Notes: generated from the letters alone by a model not told the origin. A DNA stretch of 64,000 nucleotides from Streptomyces nigra (GCF_003074055.1 NZ_CP029043.1:4580501-4644500), one strand, 5' to 3'; shown: positions 8,632 to 17,576, counted from the first letter of the stretch. Program-made: numbers and translations.

Positions 8632-10193
8632 CCGCCGAGAGCAACAAGCGGGCCATTCGACGGGCGCTCGTCAGCGTCTACGACAAGACCGGTCTGGAAG
8701 ACCTCGCGCGCGGCCTGCACGAGGCGGGTGTCGAGCTCGTCTCCACCGGCTCCACGGCCGCGAGGATCGCCGCTGCCGGTGTCCCCGTGACCAAGGTCGA
8801 GGAGCTCACCGGCTTCCCCGAGTGCCTGGACGGCCGCGTCAAGACGCTGCACCCGCGCGTGCACGCCGGCATCCTCGCCGACCTGCGGCTGGACAGCCAC
8901 CGCGAGCAGCTCGCCGAGCTGGGTGTCGAGCCGTTCGACCTGGTCGTCGTCAACCTCTACCCGTTCCGCGAGACCGTGGCCTCCGGCGCGTCGCCCGACG
9001 AGTGCGTCGAGCAGATCGACATCGGCGGTCCCTCGATGGTGCGCGCGGCCGCCAAGAACCACCCCTCGGTCGCCGTCGTCACCAGCCCCGACCGCTACGG
9101 CGACGTCCTCGCCGCGGTCCAGGGCGGCGGCTTCGACCTCGCCACCCGCAAGCGGCTCGCCGCCGAGGCGTTCCAGCACACGGCCGCGTACGACGTGGCG
9201 GTCGCCAGCTGGTTCGCGTCCTCCTACGCCCCCGTCGACGAGTCGCGGTTCCCCGACTTCCTGGGTGCCACCTGGGAGCGCGAGAACACCCTCCGGTACG
9301 GCGAGAACCCGCACCAGCCGGCCGCGCTGTACGTCGACGGCACGGGCGCCGGCCTGGCCAAGGCCGAGCAGCTGCACGGCAAGGAGATGTCGTACAACAA
9401 CTACACCGACACGGACGCCGCGCGCCGTGCCGCGTACGACCACGCCGAGCCCTGCGTCGCGATCATCAAGCACGCCAACCCGTGCGGCATCGCGATCGGC
9501 GCGGACGTCGCGGAGGCCCACCGCAAGGCCCACGCCTGCGACCCGCTGTCCGCGTTCGGCGGTGTGATCGCCGTGAACCGGCCGGTGTCCAAGGAGATGG
9601 CCGAGCAGGTCGCCGAGATCTTCACCGAGGTCATCGTCGCGCCCGACTACGAGGACGGCGCCCTCGAGGCCCTCGCCAAGAAGAAGAACATCCGCGTCCT
9701 CAAGGCTCCGGCCGCCCCCGCCAACCCGGTCGAGCTCAAGCCCATCGACGGCGGCGCGCTCCTCCAGGTCACCGACCGGCTGCAGGCCGAGGGCGACGAC
9801 CCGGCGCACTGGACCCTGGCGACGGGCGAGGCCCTCTCCGCCGAGGAGCTGGCCGAGCTCGCCTTCGCCTGGAAGGCCTGCCGGGCCGTGAAGTCCAACG
9901 CCATCCTGCTCGCCAAGGACGGCGCCTCGGTCGGCGTCGGCATGGGCCAGGTCAACCGCGTCGACTCCGCGAAGCTCGCGGTGGAGCGGGCGGGCGCCGA
10001 GCGCGCCCAGGGCTCGTACGCCGCGTCCGACGCGTTCTTCCCCTTCCCGGACGGTCTGGAGATCCTCGTCGAGGCGGGCGTCAAGGCCGTGGTCCAGCCC
10101 GGCGGTTCGGTCCGTGACGAACTGGTCGTGGAGGCCGCGAAGAAGGCCGGCGTGACGATGTACTTCACGGGCACGCGCCACTTCTTCCACTGA
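8628..10193 (+). CDS. purH: Bifunctional AICAR transformylase/IMP cyclohydrolase
   Basis: Catalyses the last two steps of IMP synthesis. The 521 residues comprise an N-terminal MGS-like cyclohydrolase domain (STGSTA at 39-44, KTLHPRVHAGILA from 72) and a C-terminal AICAR transformylase domain with LRYGENPHQ (222-230) and the catalytic Lys281-His282 in IIKHANPCG. It overlaps purN by 4 nt and is followed immediately by a strong hairpin. Its substrate ZMP (AICAR) is the precursor of ZTP, the ligand of the glyA riboswitch found near 36.2 kb. Confidence 0.97.
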   Translation: MTAESNKRAIRRALVSVYDKTGLEDLARGLHEAGVELVSTGSTAARIAAAGVPVTKVEELTGFPECLDGRVKTLHPRVHAGILADLRLDSHREQLAELGVEPFDLVVVNLYPFRETVASGASPDECVEQIDIGGPSMVRAAAKNHPSVAVVTSPDRYGDVLAAVQGGGFDLATRKRLAAEAFQHTAAYDVAVASWFASSYAPVDESRFPDFLGATWERENTLRYGENPHQPAALYVDGTGAGLAKAEQLHGKEMSYNNYTDTDAARRAAYDHAEPCVAIIKHANPCGIAIGADVAEAHRKAHACDPLSAFGGVIAVNRPVSKEMAEQVAEIFTEVIVAPDYEDGALEALAKKKNIRVLKAPAAPANPVELKPIDGGALLQVTDRLQAEGDDPAHWTLATGEALSAEELAELAFAWKACRAVKSNAILLAKDGASVGVGMGQVNRVDSAKLAVERAGAERAQGSYAASDAFFPFPDGLEILVEAGVKAVVQPGGSVRDELVVEAAKKAGVTMYFTGTRHFFH

Positions 10194-10199
10194 CGGGTC

Positions 10200-10237
10200 C
10201 GTCCGCCCGGCCCCCGATACGGTCGGCCGGGCGGACG
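10200..10237. terminator. Bidirectional terminator after purH
   Basis: A perfect 13-bp stem (10200-10212 with 10225-10237) and a 12-nt loop lie between the convergent ends of purH and the ALF-repeat gene. Confidence 0.8.
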
Positions 10238-10242
10238 ACGTC

Positions 10243-10992
10243 CTACTTGTCCACCTCGTACTGCCCGGTCGCCAGGAAGTACCGGAGCTCCTCCGGCGTG
10301 CCGTCGATGACGTCCTCGGCCGCCGCGCGCAGGGCGGCGCTGATCGTCGGATCCGCGAGGATGCGGGCCACGGCGACGCGGTCGTCCTCGGCCTGGGCGA
10401 GGCGGTAGCCGGACTCGAGCCAGGTGCGGAGCTTTTCGGGGGTGGGTGCGTCGAGGAGCGCGTTGATCTCCTGCGTCACGCGCCTTCCGGCGTAGGGCTT
10501 GCCGAGGATGGTGACGACGGCGACCTTGTCGTCCTCGTACTGGGCGAGGCGGTAGCCGGTCTCGAGCCAGGTGCGGAGGTTTTCGGGGGTGGGTGCGTCG
10601 AGGAGTGCGTAGATCTCCTGCTTGACGCGCTTTCCGGCGTAGGGCTTGCCGAGGATGGTGACGACGGCGACCTTGTCGTCCTCGTACTGGGCGAGGCGGT
10701 AGCCGGTCTTGAGGAACTCGCGCATGTCCTCCACGGTGCCGCCGAGGGCCTCGTTCGCCTCCCGCTCGACGCCCCTGCCGGAGTCCGGGTCGGCCAGGAC
10801 GGCGGCTATGGCGGCGCGCAGCTCCTCCTCCGACATCTCGTCCACCGGTGTGCCGGGGTCGTCCGTCGCGGCCACCGCCGTGACGGTGACGGACGACGGC
10901 GCCGCGTCGGCGGCGGAGGCCGGTACGGCCGCAAGAAGCGCCGGCGCGAGAGCGCTTGCTACGAGGGCCAGGGCGATGCGGTTCGTTCTCAC
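10243..10992 (-). CDS. Secreted ALF-repeat protein
   Basis: 249 residues. A Sec signal peptide (Arg-rich start, hydrophobic core, cleavage near AVPASA-AD at 27/28) is followed by repeats of about 49 residues of the ALF type (short repeats of unknown function, mostly in Streptomyces). Units run from about 91, 140 and 189, each reading roughly LR.WLETGYRLAQ.EDD.VAV..IL. The GTG at 10992 is chosen because GGAAGG lies 7 nt upstream and gives a proper signal peptide; an ATG 15 nt further upstream is the alternative. Two units share identical 78-bp DNA blocks (see repeat entry). Role unknown; presumably extracellular. Confidence 0.8.
   Translation of the reverse strand: MRTNRIALALVASALAPALLAAVPASAADAAPSSVTVTAVAATDDPGTPVDEMSEEELRAAIAAVLADPDSGRGVEREANEALGGTVEDMREFLKTGYRLAQYEDDKVAVVTILGKPYAGKRVKQEIYALLDAPTPENLRTWLETGYRLAQYEDDKVAVVTILGKPYAGRRVTQEINALLDAPTPEKLRTWLESGYRLAQAEDDRVAVARILADPTISAALRAAAEDVIDGTPEELRYFLATGQYEVDK
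10485..10709 (-). repeat. Two identical 78-bp blocks within the ALF gene
   Basis: Positions 10485-10562 and 10632-10709 are identical over 78 bp and offset by 147 bp, i.e. 49 codons. The DNA between them is also similar to the next unit at about 10418-10475. This is a tandem coding duplication kept identical at silent sites. Confidence 0.9.
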
Positions 10993-11194
10993 AGGTGAAC
11001 CTTCCATGCGGGAGATCAGGACCGCGGCTCGACGGTGAAGCGCGGCACGCAGGACGTGGGAGGGCACATGCCTCCCCCGACTCCCGTGCGCCACAAGCCG
11101 CGTGACCATCATGCCGGGGGGCACTGACAAGATCAGGGCGACAACCCGGCAATGCCGAACAGGTGTTCATTTCCTGGGTGACACGGGGGCGGTC

Positions 11195-11248
11195 ACACAG
11201 CGAGGCCGTGCCCCCCCCCGGTGCGGGTGGACACGGCCTCGGCTGTGT
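11195..11248 (-). terminator. Terminator downstream of the Pro/Gln/Tyr-rich membrane gene
   Basis: Arms 11195-11210 and 11232-11248 form a 16-bp stem with one bulged base, 19 bp past the stop of the minus-strand gene. The loop contains a run of nine C. Confidence 0.7.
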
Positions 11249-11266
11249 CGGTGCGCGCGGCGCGGC

Positions 11267-11887
11267 TCAGTACCGCGGACGGTTGAACCAGGCGGACGCC
11301 TGGCTGTTGACCATCGACGTCAGGATGATGCCGGCGATGGCGAGAGAGATCAGACCGCCGAAGGTGGCGGAGCCGTTGCCACCGCTCGTGATGTTGACGA
11401 TGCCGCCGAGGATCATGAACGCGGCGTACACGATCGTCGTGACGCGGATGCCGCTGCCGCCGTTCTTGAACTTCACACCCAGGAAGATCGACAGCGCGCC
11501 GAGCGCCAGCAGCAGACCCGCCAGCAGGAAGCCCAGACCGGCCAGCGAGTCGGTGCTGTCACCGGAGCCGACGCCGTTGGACAGGTCCTGGGCCGCGCCG
11601 ACCGCGACACCGGCGATCAGGCCGAACAGAAGCTGGAAGCCGGCAAGGATGAAGAGCAGCACACGGGCCGTCTTCATCAGGCCCGGCATCTCCATGGGCA
11701 TCGCGGGTCCGCCCGGGTAGCCGGGGTAGGCCGGCTGGCCCTGCTGCGGGTAGCCGTAGGCGGGCGGCTGCTGGGGAGCGCCCTGCGGGTAGCCGTAACC
11801 GGGCTGTCCCTGCGGGGGCTGCGGCGGGTAACCGGGCTGGCCCTGGGGCGGCGGGCCGTACGGGTTGTTCGGGTCGCCGAAACTCAT
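11267..11887 (-). CDS. Small membrane protein with PGY/PQ-rich N-terminus
   Basis: 206 residues. The first 65 are built of PGYP/QQGQPGY-type repeats, a low-complexity segment common in actinobacterial membrane proteins. Four hydrophobic spans follow at about 72-96, 112-138, 145-170 and 176-195, with Gly-rich short loops. No signature motif. ATG start with a pyrimidine-flanked AGGAAAGACCGCC upstream. A monocistronic unit closed by a hairpin. Function unknown. Confidence 0.75.
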   Translation of the reverse strand: MSFGDPNNPYGPPPQGQPGYPPQPPQGQPGYGYPQGAPQQPPAYGYPQQGQPAYPGYPGGPAMPMEMPGLMKTARVLLFILAGFQLLFGLIAGVAVGAAQDLSNGVGSGDSTDSLAGLGFLLAGLLLALGALSIFLGVKFKNGGSGIRVTTIVYAAFMILGGIVNITSGGNGSATFGGLISLAIAGIILTSMVNSQASAWFNRPRY

Positions 11888-12187
11888 GGCGGTCTTTCCT
11901 CCGTTGTCCGAGTGCGGGGACGCGCGGCACGGTGCGGAGGAGATGTGACTGATGCGGTTCGTCCCCCCGGTACTGCCCGCGGCACTGCAGTCACATCGTT
12001 CTTTAGTCGGCTCTTACTTGTCCAGCCGCATTCCCTATGTGTTGTGCAAGTGCAACATCGCTGATCATGAACGCATACGCCCGGAGATGCGCCGGAAGCC
12101 CTGTCCATGACCCGGATGGGACAGGGATACGACCGGGATGCGACCCGGATTGGAAGAGGAAGGGCGTCATCAAGGAGGATGGGGGGC
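11888..12187. other. Divergent intergenic region upstream of folD
   Basis: Gap of 300 bp between the membrane protein gene and folD. It contains the inverted repeat TGTTG-N8-CAACA (12040-12057), which read on the minus strand is a direct repeat of TTGCAC. The strong AAGGAGG site of folD lies at 12172-12178. No gene seen. Confidence 0.5.
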
Positions 12188-13042
12188 ATGACCGCCCAGA
12201 TTCTCGATGGCAAGGCCACCGCAGCCGCGATCAAGTCCGATCTGACCGCCCGCGTGGCGGCGCTGAAGGAGAAGGGCGTCACGCCCGGCCTCGGCACGAT
12301 CCTGGTCGGGGACGACCCCGGCAGCCAGAAGTACGTCGCCGGCAAGCACCGCGACTGCGCACAGGTCGGCATCGCCTCCATCCAGCGCGAACTGCCCGCC
12401 ACCGCCACGCAGGAGGAGATCGAGGCGGTCGTCCGCGAGCTCAACGAGGACCCGGCCTGCACCGGCTACATCGTGCAGCTCCCGCTGCCCAAGGGCATCG
12501 ACGAGAACCGCATCCTGGAGCTGATGGACCCGGACAAGGACGCCGACGGCCTGCACCCGATGAACCTGGGCCGCCTCGTCCTGAACGAGCCCGCCCCGCT
12601 GCCCTGCACCCCCAACGGCGTCCTCACCCTCCTGCGCCGCTACGGCGTGGAGATCAAGGGCGCCGAGGTCGTGGTCGTCGGCCGCGGTGTCACCATCGGC
12701 CGCCCGATGCCGCTGCTGCTGACCCGCCGCAGCGAGAACGCCACCGTGACCCAGTGCCACACCGGGACGCGTGACCTGTCGTCCCACCTCAAGCGCGCCG
12801 ACATCATCGTGGCCGCCGCGGGCTCCGCCCATCTGATCCGCCCCGAGGACGTCAAGCCCGGCGCGGCCGTCCTCGACGTCGGCGTCTCGCGCAGCGCCGA
12901 GGGCAAGATCGTGGGCGACGTCCACCCCGGTGTCGCCGAGGTGGCCGGCTGGATCTCCCCGAACCCCGGCGGCGTGGGCCCGATGACCCGGGCGCAGCTG
13001 CTGGTCAACGTGGTCGAGGCGGCGGAGCGCAGTGTCGGCTGA
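12188..13042 (+). CDS. folD: Methylenetetrahydrofolate dehydrogenase/cyclohydrolase
   Basis: Bifunctional enzyme interconverting 5,10-methylene-, methenyl- and 10-formyl-THF, supplying PurN and PurH. The 284 residues are normal. It shows YVAGK (49-53, catalytic Lys53), VQLPLPKG (96-103), DKDADG (116-121) and the NADP-binding GRGVTIGRP (165-173; the GRG form seen in actinomycetes). The ATG at 12188 follows AAGGAGG at 9-nt spacing, which fixes the start. It overlaps the next gene by 11 nt. Confidence 0.96.
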   Translation: MTAQILDGKATAAAIKSDLTARVAALKEKGVTPGLGTILVGDDPGSQKYVAGKHRDCAQVGIASIQRELPATATQEEIEAVVRELNEDPACTGYIVQLPLPKGIDENRILELMDPDKDADGLHPMNLGRLVLNEPAPLPCTPNGVLTLLRRYGVEIKGAEVVVVGRGVTIGRPMPLLLTRRSENATVTQCHTGTRDLSSHLKRADIIVAAAGSAHLIRPEDVKPGAAVLDVGVSRSAEGKIVGDVHPGVAEVAGWISPNPGGVGPMTRAQLLVNVVEAAERSVG

Positions 13043-13508
13043 CGGCGGCGCCGACGGCGCGGACGACATCGAGGTCCGGGACCCCATCAGCGCGCCGGAC
13101 GCGGACGGCACGCCCCGGCGGACCACCCGGCGCTTCCCGCTGTTCACCAAGGACACGGCCCGCCCGGAGGGCGGCGGCCGGGCGGCGCCCGGCGACGCCC
13201 CCGCCCCGGCCCGGCAGTGGCCGGTGCTGGTCGTCTGCGGGCTGGTCGCGGTCGGGCTGCTCGTCACGGCGCTCGACGTTTTCCGGGCCGGCACGCTGCT
13301 GATCGGCAGCGCACTGCTGCTCGGCGCGGTGCTGCGCTGGGCCCTGCCGAGCGTCGGCATGCTCGCGGTGCGCTCCCGCTTCACCGACATGGTGACGTAC
13401 GGCGTGCTGGGGGGCGCGATCGTGCTGCTGGCGCTGATGGCCCAGCCGAACCCGGTGCTGACCATCCCGTTCCTGAACGACGCGTTGCACTTCACGGTCG
13501 ACAACTGA
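13032..13508 (+). CDS. DUF3017 membrane protein
   Basis: 158 residues. An acidic, Arg/Pro-rich N-terminal half is followed by three hydrophobic spans at about 64-82, 88-108 and 121-140, ending in the family-typical PFLNDALHFTVDN. This matches the actinobacterial DUF3017 family, commonly the gene directly after folD. The GTG start lies inside the folD end (11-nt overlap), implying coupled translation. Function unknown. Confidence 0.85.
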   Translation: MSADGGADGADDIEVRDPISAPDADGTPRRTTRRFPLFTKDTARPEGGGRAAPGDAPAPARQWPVLVVCGLVAVGLLVTALDVFRAGTLLIGSALLLGAVLRWALPSVGMLAVRSRFTDMVTYGVLGGAIVLLALMAQPNPVLTIPFLNDALHFTVDN

Positions 13509-13552
13509 GTCGACGGCTGAGTCCACGACCGAGTCGACGACCGAGACCTCGC

Positions 13553-13604
13553 GCACGACGACGGCCCGTCCCCTCCCCCGAAGAGGGACGGGCCGCCGTC
13601 GTGC
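13553..13604 (+). terminator. Terminator of the folD-DUF3017 operon
   Basis: A 20-bp stem with a single A/C mismatch (13553-13572 with 13585-13604) and a 12-nt loop lies 45 bp after the DUF3017 stop. Confidence 0.85.
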
Positions 13605-13750
13605 GTCAACCCTCGGGCACGGCGGAGTCCCTGTTCAACGGCTGTCCGCGCGCTGTGGCACGGAAGTGACCGTTCCGCTACGCCCCACGCACCGGGAACC
13701 AAGGCGCGCCGTCGCGTCGTCACCCGAACGAGTCGGTTCGGAGGTGAGCG

Positions 13751-14299
13751 ATGGGTGCGTGGCAGCCGCTGCCCGAGGGTCTGCCGCCCGAGGTGCGGCA
13801 CTTCGTGGAGCAGTTACGGCTGCTCAAGGACCGCACGGGCCTCAGCCTGGTCGCGCTGGGCGCGCGCACCGCGTACAGCAAGTCCTCCTGGCAGCGGTAC
13901 CTCAACGCCACCCAGCCGCCGCCCCGGCAGGCCGTCGTCGCGCTGTGCCGGGTCGCCGGGACCGGGGCGGAGGAGGCCGAGCGCTTCGGCGTGCGCTGGG
14001 AGCTGGCGGTCAAGGTCTGGCCGAAGCAGACGCCGCTCCCCGGAAAGCCGGACGACGCCGCGTCCCCAGCGCTCCCGGGAGAGCCGGACGACGCCGCGCC
14101 CCCAATCCCCGAGACGCCCACGCAGACCGCCGCCGCGCAGGACCCCGGCGACGACTACGAGGACGAGCCGACCCTGCCCTGGTGGGGCGGGCCGCCACCG
14201 GCCCCCGCCGCCTCCTCCCGGCGCCTGCTGACGACCGCCCTGATCCTCGCCGCCGTCCTGGCGCTGACGGCCGTGATCGGCGCCCTCGCCTTCGGCTGA
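13751..14299 (+). CDS. XRE-family HTH protein with C-terminal membrane span
   Basis: 182 residues. An N-terminal XRE-like helix-turn-helix (residues 18-65, LVALGARTAYSKSSWQRYLN) is followed by a Pro/Asp-rich linker and one C-terminal membrane helix at about 160-180, with almost nothing beyond it. GGAGG lies 7 nt before the ATG. It is a shorter paralogue of the next gene: both share the pattern LP.E....F..QLR.L.DR.GLS..AL..RT.YSK.SW.RYLN. Probably a membrane-tethered DNA-binding protein; targets unknown. Confidence 0.75.
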   Translation: MGAWQPLPEGLPPEVRHFVEQLRLLKDRTGLSLVALGARTAYSKSSWQRYLNATQPPPRQAVVALCRVAGTGAEEAERFGVRWELAVKVWPKQTPLPGKPDDAASPALPGEPDDAAPPIPETPTQTAAAQDPGDDYEDEPTLPWWGGPPPAPAASSRRLLTTALILAAVLALTAVIGALAFG

Positions 14300-14756
14300 G
14301 CCCGGCCGGCCCACAGGGGCGGTGGCGCGCTGAGGAGCCGCCCGGGGTGAGAGGGCGCGCATGTGTCCGAATGCTGCGCGTGCGACCCCAGTGATCGTTT
14401 TTGTGCGTTCCATGTGGCGATGTGTTGACAAGTTCGCGCATGTGCGAGAAAGCCGTTCGACCGGAGGGCTAGCGTGGTCGATCGGGACGGTCCGGGGCGT
14501 TCCGCGGTACCGCAAGGGCTTACTACCAGGGTTGCGTGGGCCGGCCGGGGGAGCCGGTGGAACACTGGACGCGACCGGTCGGGCGTGCGACGGTGCACGC
14601 TCACGGTCCCGATGCTCCCGTGCGCCCCCACCCCGGGAACTGAGATCCTCAGTGGGCGCATCCCTGTGGGTAGCCACACCGGGGACTCGGCAGAGGGCAC
14701 CACGCGCGGGGGAATCGCGAGTAACACCAGCACCAACCGGGGGAAGAGGGGGGACA
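14300..14756 (+). promoter_or_regulatory. 457-bp region between the two XRE genes
   Basis: No gene. A perfect -35 hexamer TTGACA lies at 14425-14430, although no clear -10 follows at 17-18 bp. A purine-rich GGGAAGAGGGGGG directly before 14757 is the ribosome binding site of the downstream gene. The region is long for a Streptomyces promoter and may carry an untranslated leader. Confidence 0.4.
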
Positions 14757-15950
14757 ATGCCTCGTTGGAAGGACTTGCCGGATGAGATGGATCCGCAGGT
14801 CAGAGAGTTCGCGAGCCAGTTGCGCAGGCTCGTCGACCGCAGTGGTCTGAGCATCGCCGCGCTCGCCGACCGCACCGGCTACAGCAAGACGTCCTGGGAG
14901 CGGTATCTGAACGGACGGCTGCTCGCGCCCAAGGGCGCCATCGTGGCGCTCGCCGAGGTCACCGGGACCAACCCGGTGCACCTGACAACGATGTGGGAGC
15001 TGGCCGAACGCGCCTGGAGCCGTTCGGAGATGCGCCACGACATGACCATGGAGGCGATCCGGATCTCCCAGGCCCGCGCGGCCCTGAGCGAGTTCGGACC
15101 GCCGCCGGCCAGTGCTGCCAAGGGCGGCGCCAAGACCGGCCGGGGCGCCCGTCGCGGCGGAAGCGCCACGGCGACACCGGGCGTGGCCGGTCCCGCCGGG
15201 GTGGCCCCCTCGGTCCCGGTGCAGCCGTCCGCCCCCGACGTACGGGACTCCTCGGGCCGTCCGGCCCCGGCGCGGGACTCCGGGGACGTCCGGGACGCCG
15301 AGTCCTCAGGGGGCAACTCCTGGGGCGTGGCGGGCTATCGGGGCCCCGCGCCGACCGGCGCGTCGCCGGCCGGGGCCTATCCGCCCGGCGCCCAGGGCTC
15401 GTTCGGCGAGCCGCCGCAGGGTCCCCGGGCCGACCGGCGGGCTCCCGCCCCCGCCGGCGCGGGCAAGCGGCGGCTGACGATGTTCCTCGCGGGTGTCGTC
15501 GGCGTACTGGTCGTGATCGGCCTGGCCTTCTACCTCACCGAGGGCGGCGGGAAGCCGGACGGCGGGGTCGCCAAGTCGCCCGCGCCGAGTGTCACCACCG
15601 ACCCGGAGCTGCCGCCCGGCGTGAAGTGCAGCGGCGACTCCTGCACCGGCAAGGACGCCGAGGCGATGGGGTGCAGCGGCGACCTGGTGACCACCGCGAA
15701 GACCACGACCGTCGGCACGGCCGTGGTCGAGGTCCGCTACAGCGAGACGTGCGGCGCCGCGTGGGGCCGGGTCACCCAGGCGTCGCAGGGCGCCGAGGTC
15801 TCGGTGGCGGTCGGCAAGGCCAAGGAGACCGGTTCCATCACGGAGGCCGGCGACACGATCGCCTACACGCCGATGGTCGCGGTGAAGGACGCGGGCGAGG
15901 CCGTCGCCTGTGTGACGCTGCCCGCCGGACAGGACGGCTGCACGAAGTAG
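14757..15950 (+). CDS. Membrane-anchored XRE regulator with DUF2690 ectodomain
   Basis: 397 residues. A cytoplasmic XRE-type HTH (about 15-70, LSIAALADRTGYSKTSWERYLN) is followed by a long Ala/Pro/Gly linker, a membrane span at about 239-261 (LAGVVGVLVVIGLAFYL) and an extracytoplasmic domain at about 288-397. The ectodomain has conserved cysteines (KCSGDSCTGKDAEAMGCSGD) and matches DUF2690, a family found attached to XRE domains in Streptomyces. The layout suggests a one-component transmembrane sensor-regulator. The start is set by GGGAAGAGGGGGG upstream and the match to the paralogue's N-terminus. Confidence 0.85.
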   Translation: MPRWKDLPDEMDPQVREFASQLRRLVDRSGLSIAALADRTGYSKTSWERYLNGRLLAPKGAIVALAEVTGTNPVHLTTMWELAERAWSRSEMRHDMTMEAIRISQARAALSEFGPPPASAAKGGAKTGRGARRGGSATATPGVAGPAGVAPSVPVQPSAPDVRDSSGRPAPARDSGDVRDAESSGGNSWGVAGYRGPAPTGASPAGAYPPGAQGSFGEPPQGPRADRRAPAPAGAGKRRLTMFLAGVVGVLVVIGLAFYLTEGGGKPDGGVAKSPAPSVTTDPELPPGVKCSGDSCTGKDAEAMGCSGDLVTTAKTTTVGTAVVEVRYSETCGAAWGRVTQASQGAEVSVAVGKAKETGSITEAGDTIAYTPMVAVKDAGEAVACVTLPAGQDGCTK

Positions 15951-16325
15951 CGGGCCGCCCGGCCCCGTCGGACACCCGGCCCGCACAGGGGGCCGGGAAG
16001 AAATCCGGCGGGGCAGGAATGGGCGCCGGATTACGGGGCACGCGCACGGTACCCCCACGGGAGTCCGGCATCGGTACCCCCACCCGGCGGCCGCCAGGTC
16101 CTGCTCTCCCGGACCGGTGGCCGCCTCCTCGTTCCCGCGACCGCACGGTCCTTCCTGGCCATACCGGTGACTCTGTGGGCCGGGCCACAGGGACCCGGCC
16201 GTGCGCGCCCTCCGATGCGCGATAGCCTGACCGGTGGATCTCTCGACGCCAAGAGATCGATCATCCTGACGTCCCGCACCCAGGGGCGGGGACGACCCAC
16301 CGACAGCTGTCCTACGGAGAACGCC
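15951..16325 (+). promoter_or_regulatory. 375-bp upstream region of mdh
   Basis: No gene seen. It contains two GGTACCCCCAC repeats (16049 and 16073 region), a possible -10 (TAGCCT, 16223-16228) and a perfect 7-bp inverted repeat with 8-nt spacer (GATCTCT/AGAGATC, 16237-16258) just downstream of it, well placed for an operator. CGGAGA precedes the mdh ATG. Confidence 0.4.
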
Positions 16326-17315
16326 ATGACCCGCACTCCCGTGAACGTCACCGTCACCGGCGCGGCCGGCCAGATCGGTTACGCCCTGCTCTTCCGCATC
16401 GCCTCAGGCCAGCTGCTCGGCGCGGACGTGCCGGTCAAGCTGCGGCTCCTGGAGATCACGCCGGCCCTGAAGGCCGCCGAGGGCACCGCGATGGAGCTCG
16501 ACGACTGCGCGTTCCCGCTGCTCCAGGGCATCGACATCACCGACGACCCGAACGTCGCCTTCGACGGCGCCAACGTCGGTCTGCTCGTGGGCGCCCGCCC
16601 CCGCACCAAGGGCATGGAGCGCGGTGACCTCCTCGAGGCCAACGGCGGCATCTTCAAGCCGCAGGGCAAGGCCATCAACGACCACGCCGCGGACGACGTC
16701 AGGATCCTGGTCGTCGGCAACCCGGCGAACACCAACGCGCTGATCGCCCAGGCCGCCGCCCCGGACGTGCCGGCCGAGCGCTTCACCGCGATGACCCGCC
16801 TGGACCACAACCGCGCGCTGACCCAGCTCGCGAAGAAGACGGGCTCGACGGTCGCCGACATCAAGCGGCTCACCATCTGGGGCAACCACTCCGCCACCCA
16901 GTACCCGGACATCTTCCACGCCACGATCGCCGGCAAGAACGCCGCCGAGGTCGTCAACGACGAGAAGTGGCTGGCCGAGGACTTCATTCCGACCGTCGCC
17001 AAGCGCGGTGCCGCGATCATCGAGGCCCGCGGTGCCTCGTCGGCCGCCTCCGCCGCCAACGCCGCCATCGACCACGTGTACTCCTGGGTCAACGGCACCG
17101 CCGAGGGCGACTGGGTCTCCATGGGCATCCCGTCGGACGGCTCCTACGGCGTCCCCGAGGGCCTCATCTCCTCCTTCCCGGTCACCGTGAAGGACGGCAC
17201 GTACGAGATCGTCCAGGGCCTGGAGATCAACGAGTTCTCCCGCACCCGGATCGACGCCTCCGTCAAGGAGCTCGAGGAGGAGCGCGAGGCGGTCCGCGCC
17301 CTCGGCCTGATCTGA
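16326..17315 (+). CDS. mdh: Malate dehydrogenase
   Basis: NAD-dependent malate dehydrogenase of the TCA cycle, 329 residues, of the cytosolic-type MDH subgroup used by actinomycetes. It shows the NAD-binding GAAGQIGY (12-19), substrate arginines in RPRTKGMER (91-99), NPANTNA (132-138), RLDHNR (158-163) and the catalytic histidine in WGNHSATQYPD (His188). The ATG at 16326 follows TACGGAGA. It is monocistronic: a perfect 17-bp hairpin follows. Confidence 0.97.
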   Translation: MTRTPVNVTVTGAAGQIGYALLFRIASGQLLGADVPVKLRLLEITPALKAAEGTAMELDDCAFPLLQGIDITDDPNVAFDGANVGLLVGARPRTKGMERGDLLEANGGIFKPQGKAINDHAADDVRILVVGNPANTNALIAQAAAPDVPAERFTAMTRLDHNRALTQLAKKTGSTVADIKRLTIWGNHSATQYPDIFHATIAGKNAAEVVNDEKWLAEDFIPTVAKRGAAIIEARGASSAASAANAAIDHVYSWVNGTAEGDWVSMGIPSDGSYGVPEGLISSFPVTVKDGTYEIVQGLEINEFSRTRIDASVKELEEEREAVRALGLI

Positions 17316-17352
17316 CGGTCCGACCCCGAGGGGTCCGACCCGACTCACCACC

Positions 17353-17390
17353 ACCGGTCCCCGGACGGCGACAGCCGTCCGGGGACCGGT
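17353..17390 (+). terminator. mdh terminator
   Basis: A perfect 17-bp stem (17353-17369 with 17374-17390) and a GACA tetraloop begin 37 bp after the mdh stop. Confidence 0.9.
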
Positions 17391-17444
17391 GCGTTCGGGG
17401 TTGCGCGGGAAACGTGAGGGCCGGGGGTGAGACGTCGGCTTCAG

Positions 17445-17458
17445 GTGACTGGTGTCAC
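17445..17458 (+). promoter_or_regulatory. Candidate Crp site before the VGGSV operon
   Basis: GTG-N6-GTCAC matches the reported Streptomyces Crp consensus GTG-N6-GNCAC exactly and is a 5-bp perfect inverted repeat (GTGAC/GTCAC). It lies 119 bp upstream of the first gene of the operon. Binding is inference. Confidence 0.4.
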
Positions 17459-17576
17459 AGCGGTGTCCTATGCTGGTCGATCCTGGCCTGCTCAACTCCC
17501 TTGCTCCGCCACACAGTTGATCCATGGCCATGGATTCACGGACAGGAACGACTGCTTTGCGTCGGGGGGACGATCC

